The notes beneath the pieces were generated by a model. It ran no database searches and was not told where the DNA came from. It saw nothing but the letters and a program-made list of their open reading frames with translations. The position numbers were made by a program, and so were the translations under genes. A stretch of 5,489 nucleotides of DNA from Candidatus Bathyarchaeota archaeon (lineage in GTDB: Archaea; Thermoproteota; Bathyarchaeia; Bathyarchaeales; Bathyarchaeaceae): assembly GCA_029881555.1 (NCBI GenBank), contig JAOUMI010000048.1, positions 1 through 5,489 of the forward strand. Direction: 5' to 3'. Shown here piece by piece: positions 4,007 to 5,489 of the stretch (the first letter of the stretch is position 1; the number at the start of each line of letters is the position of its first letter).

Positions 4007-4188
4007 CGAACACGGAGTGCGTAACGTCCTCTTTCCTTCACCTTCATTGTACGGGCTATAGCTGAACCGTTAGGGTCGAAGACGATTAATAAACCGGTGA
4101 AGTCGTCGCTTAGGCTGGTGGCTTTACACTTCGGGCAAACGTTTCCGTACGATATTAAGTGACATTCCCGACATGCTTTTTCACTCAT
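4003..4188 (-). CDS. spt4: Transcription elongation factor Spt4 (RpoE'')
   Basis: A 61-aa zinc-ribbon protein, the normal size for archaeal Spt4. It pairs with Spt5 (a NusG homologue) on the RNA polymerase clamp to promote elongation. Zinc ligands are C6-x-x-C9 and C18-x-x-C21 (K-A-C-R-E-C-H and V-C-P-K-C-K). The body S-L-S-D-D-F-T-G-L-L-I-V-F-D-P-N-G-S-A-I-A-R and the end G-R-Y-A-L-R-V-R match the family, including the acidic/hydrophobic strand and the Ser-x-Ile-Ala segment used in the Spt5 contact. The usual Trp after S-D-D/E is Phe30 here. The start ATG 4188 shares ATGA with the rpo7 stop and the stop shares GTGA with the next start, so it is coupled on both sides. Confidence 0.97.
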   Translation of the reverse strand: MSEKACRECHLISYGNVCPKCKATSLSDDFTGLLIVFDPNGSAIARTMKVKERGRYALRVR

Positions 4189-4787
4189 GCCTCTGGCTCT
4201 CCAGCTTCTTCAGGCTTTTTCTTTTCAGCTTTGGCGCTTCTTATTTTTTCTAGGTCCTTCTTGATCCACTCAATCTTCCCTAAGAAGGGTTGCCTCGCGG
4301 TTACACCGACCTTTCCAGAACCTCCACCGCGACCAAGTGAGACAGCGGTTACGCGAACCCTTACTTGATCTCGAGTCATAAGCTTCCTCCTTGTTTCCTT
4401 GCCCATGAGCACTCCCTGTCTTTCGTCGTAGGAAATGAAGTCGTCCATAAGCTGGGACATGTGAAGCAACGCGTCGACAGGACCCACCCGAACAAACGCT
4501 CCGAAGTCGGCTATCTCAACCACCTCTCCCTCAATCACCTCTTGAATAGTGGGACGAAACGTAAGGAGGGAGAACACAGCCCTGTGGTAGGTGGCTCCAT
4601 CCCCCGGAATGATCTTGCCAACCGGGCTGACCTGAATGCTGGTGACGGCAACCACGTAGCCTAGTTCCTCGTCGATCATGCCTTCATACTTCATCCTTAA
4701 CTGTTCGTAACCAACCGTTTCGATGGGTTCGCCGAACTTTTCTGGAGGTATGCGTATAGTATCCTCCAAATCCACGAGCTTAAACAC
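4185..4787 (-). CDS. rpo7: DNA-directed RNA polymerase subunit Rpo7 (RpoE')
   Basis: A 200-aa stalk subunit of archaeal RNA polymerase, homologous to eukaryotic Rpb7; with Rpo4 it helps open-complex formation, binds exiting RNA and aids termination. Residues 1-80 are the tip/RNP-like domain (starting M-F-K-L-V-D-L-E-D-T-I-R-I-P-P, with a V-S-P-V-G-K-I-I-P-G-D-G-A-T-Y-H-R-A loop). Residues 83-165 are the S1/OB RNA-binding domain, with E-G-E-V-V-E-I-A-D-F-G-A-F-V-R-V-G-P and L-L-H-M-S-Q-L. Residues 175-200 are a Lys/Glu/Ala tail. The GTG at 4787 is the only usable start because an in-frame TAA lies at 4791-4793. No clear Shine-Dalgarno site precedes it, which fits a short leader from a promoter in the gap upstream. 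It overlaps spt4 by 4 bases. Confidence 0.97.
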   Translation of the reverse strand: MFKLVDLEDTIRIPPEKFGEPIETVGYEQLRMKYEGMIDEELGYVVAVTSIQVSPVGKIIPGDGATYHRAVFSLLTFRPTIQEVIEGEVVEIADFGAFVRVGPVDALLHMSQLMDDFISYDERQGVLMGKETRRKLMTRDQVRVRVTAVSLGRGGGSGKVGVTARQPFLGKIEWIKKDLEKIRSAKAEKKKPEEAGEPEA

Positions 4788-4926
4788 CGTTTAGTCTCGC
4801 CCCATGATTTCCTTCATAAAGGTTGTCAGGTACAACACCCTATTTCTAAGCGGGAACGTTGCCTCAGATAAATACGTTACGCCCTATAAACGCTTTTGTA
4901 TCATCCTAAATTCCTGCTTCTAGAAA
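4788..4926 (-). promoter_or_regulatory. fcf1-rpo7 intergenic gap with two candidate internal promoters
   Basis: This 139-base gap is the widest within the core cluster. On the minus strand CTTTATGA (4812-4819) is centred about 29 bases before the rpo7 GTG and predicts a start near 4791, so a nearly leaderless mRNA. A stronger-looking GTTTATAG (4884-4891) predicts a start near 4862 with a leader of about 75 bases that would include the repeat copy at 4840-4874. Either would let rpo7-spt4-DPCK-rps24e-rps27ae be transcribed independently of aIF2 gamma and fcf1. Confidence 0.4.
4840..4874 (-). repeat. Diverged second copy of the fcf1 3'-terminal coding segment
   Basis: This 35-base segment matches 4944-4978 at 30 of 35 positions without gaps, offset by exactly 104 bases. 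In the fcf1-equivalent minus-strand frame it reads I-Y-L-R-Q-R-S-R-L-E-I and continues G-C-C-T to a TGA; the real fcf1 end reads I-Y-L-R-K-R-S-R-L-E-I-E-G-S-I-Q. In that frame a TAA lies just upstream of the match, so this is a fragment and not a gene. Confidence 0.85.
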
Positions 4927-5328
4927 TTATTGGATACTTCCTTCTATCTCTAAACGAGATCGTTTCCTCAGATAAATAATGGGTACATTTTTGTCCCTTA
5001 ACCTCTTTCGAAGCGCCCGATCGTTTGTGGCAACGGGACACTTCCATTCCGCCGCTACTCGAGTGATCACGTCGTCGGGCGTCTCCCTGAAGCCCTGTTC
5101 AACTTCCACTATGCGGCATTTTTCAGCGAGCCTGAGCGCCAATGACGCGTGTTGCCGCATCTTGGGAGGACCTCTCTCAGCTATTCTCTGAAGCTCTTCG
5201 TGCGTGGGTGAGAGAAGAATCGGCTCAAACTTTTGATTCAAGAGCGTCATCAACCCCTCGAACACGTCAATTTGAAACTGGGACGGTATGAAGAGGAAGT
5301 TTGAGTCTAAGATCACTTTTACGGTCAA
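4927..5328 (-). CDS. fcf1: Fcf1/Utp24-like PIN-domain ribonuclease
   Basis: A 133-aa PIN domain of the archaeal Fcf1 group. In eukaryotes Fcf1/Utp24 cuts pre-rRNA during small-subunit maturation; the archaeal homologue is expected to act on rRNA too, and its place among ribosomal genes supports that over a toxin role. Metal-binding acids are visible: D8 in V-I-L-D-S-N-F, E45 in P-T-H-E-E-L, D86 in T-P-D-D-V-I and D103 in A-T-N-D-R-A-L-R-K-R-L. The C-terminus I-I-Y-L-R-K-R-S-R-L-E-I-E-G is the usual Fcf1 ending. The start must be TTG 5328: the upstream in-frame codons contain no ATG or GTG, and the in-frame stop 36 bases before is the aIF2 gamma TGA itself. GGGG lies 5 bases before the TTG. 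No antitoxin gene is adjacent. Confidence 0.92.
   Translation of the reverse strand: MTVKVILDSNFLFIPSQFQIDVFEGLMTLLNQKFEPILLSPTHEELQRIAERGPPKMRQHASLALRLAEKCRIVEVEQGFRETPDDVITRVAAEWKCPVATNDRALRKRLRDKNVPIIYLRKRSRLEIEGSIQ
4944..4978 (-). repeat. Original copy of the repeated segment, inside fcf1
   Basis: This unit codes for residues I-Y-L-R-K-R-S-R-L-E-I near the Fcf1 C-terminus and is matched at 4840-4874. The five mismatched positions are 4948, 4954, 4957, 4960 and 4965 in this copy. Only the one at 4965 changes an amino acid in the fcf1 frame (Lys here, Gln in the copy). Confidence 0.85.
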
Positions 5329-5361
5329 GCTTTCCCCAGCGAGGATTTTGAGGTGTTTGTG

Positions 5362-5489
5362 TCATTCTCTTAGAATTCCGTAACCAATAAGTCGCCATCT
5401 TCCAGCGATTTTCCTGCTTATGGCTGTTCGGAAACCTTCTTCAGCGCAAAACGGGCGTCTCAACTGAAGAGTGGCAGCATCTCCTTTCA
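5362..5489 (-). CDS. eif2g: Translation initiation factor aIF2 subunit gamma, C-terminal 41 residues (5' part outside window)
   Basis: The minus strand from the window edge reads K-G-D-A-A-T-L-Q-L, then R-R-P-F-C-A-E-E-G-F-R-T-A-I-S-R-K-I-A-G, then R-W-R-L-I-G-Y-G-I-L-R-E and TGA (5362-5364). The 'L..P.CA..G.R.AISR.I..RWRLIGYG.I' ending is diagnostic of the third beta-barrel domain of archaeal/eukaryotic eIF2 gamma, the GTPase that carries initiator Met-tRNA to the small subunit. The GTPase domain is outside the window. The fcf1 start lies 33 bases downstream, in the same frame as this stop. The order aIF2 gamma-fcf1-rpo7-spt4 is common in archaea and supports the call. Confidence 0.95.
   Translation of the reverse strand, partial: KGDAATLQLRRPFCAEEGFRTAISRKIAGRWRLIGYGILRE

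Noticed and set aside
4791..4882. A short minus-strand frame ending M-K-E-I-M-G-R-D just before the rpo7 start, in the rpo7 frame
   Set aside because: It has no good start upstream, runs through the fcf1-end duplicate in a different frame from fcf1, and is closed by TAA at 4791-4793. A functional peptide is not supported.
4927..5328. VapC-type toxin interpretation of the PIN-domain gene
   Set aside because: No antitoxin gene is adjacent. The Fcf1-style ending and the position between aIF2 gamma and rpo7 point to the rRNA-processing group.
1..5489. CRISPR array, tRNA or rRNA gene, insertion sequence, box C/D RNA
   Set aside because: No regularly spaced repeats, tRNA-like cloverleaf, transposase frame with terminal repeats, or paired RTGATGA/CTGA boxes were seen by eye on either strand.

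Overview
The window is archaeal. It encodes an archaeal/eukaryotic-type information-processing set: the C-terminus of aIF2 gamma, an Fcf1-type PIN nuclease, RNA polymerase subunit Rpo7 (RpoE'), Spt4, ribosomal proteins eS24, eS27 (S27ae type) and archaeal-type uS19, plus the archaeal GTP-dependent dephospho-CoA kinase. Promoters look archaeal (TATA boxes about 25 bases upstream of very short leaders). GTG and TTG starts are common. The exact lineage cannot be read from the window. A TACK-group member such as a Bathyarchaeia-like organism is my inference from the style of the hypothetical proteins, not a demonstrated assignment.

Layout. (1) 1-107: end of a class I methyltransferase-like gene on +. 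(2) 133-594: short-chain flavodoxin on -, convergent with it. (3) 604-1239: a decayed stretch with no intact gene. It holds a frameshifted C-terminal remnant on - (about 619-782) and a broken S9-type peptidase C-terminus on + (about 846-1103). Both are missing their 5' parts, which face each other. (4) 1240-1695: a 151-aa helical protein of unknown function with a clear TATA box and an overlapping 9-codon upstream ORF. (5) 1876-2280: a solitary uS19 gene with its own promoter. (6) 2285-5489: one long minus-strand cluster, read from right to left: aIF2 gamma, fcf1, rpo7, spt4, dephospho-CoA kinase, rps24e, rps27ae, and a conserved SecB-like hypothetical protein.

The minus-strand cluster joins translation initiation, rRNA processing, transcription initiation/elongation, small-subunit ribosomal proteins and CoA synthesis. 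Several junctions overlap by 4-8 bases (rpo7/spt4, spt4/DPCK, rps24e/rps27ae), so these genes are probably translationally coupled. The fcf1-rpo7 gap is the only wide break before the last gene. It carries candidate internal promoters and a diverged second copy of the end of fcf1.

Most notable observations: the diverged duplicate of the fcf1 3' end, in which nearly all differences are synonymous in the fcf1 frame; matching Glu/Lys-rich extensions on eS24 and eS27 that meet across the gene junction; a likely leaderless 9-codon uORF overlapping the start of the 151-aa gene; the paired truncated remnants; and a + strand A/C bias that runs through two genes of opposite orientation. I saw no CRISPR array, tRNA, rRNA or insertion sequence.
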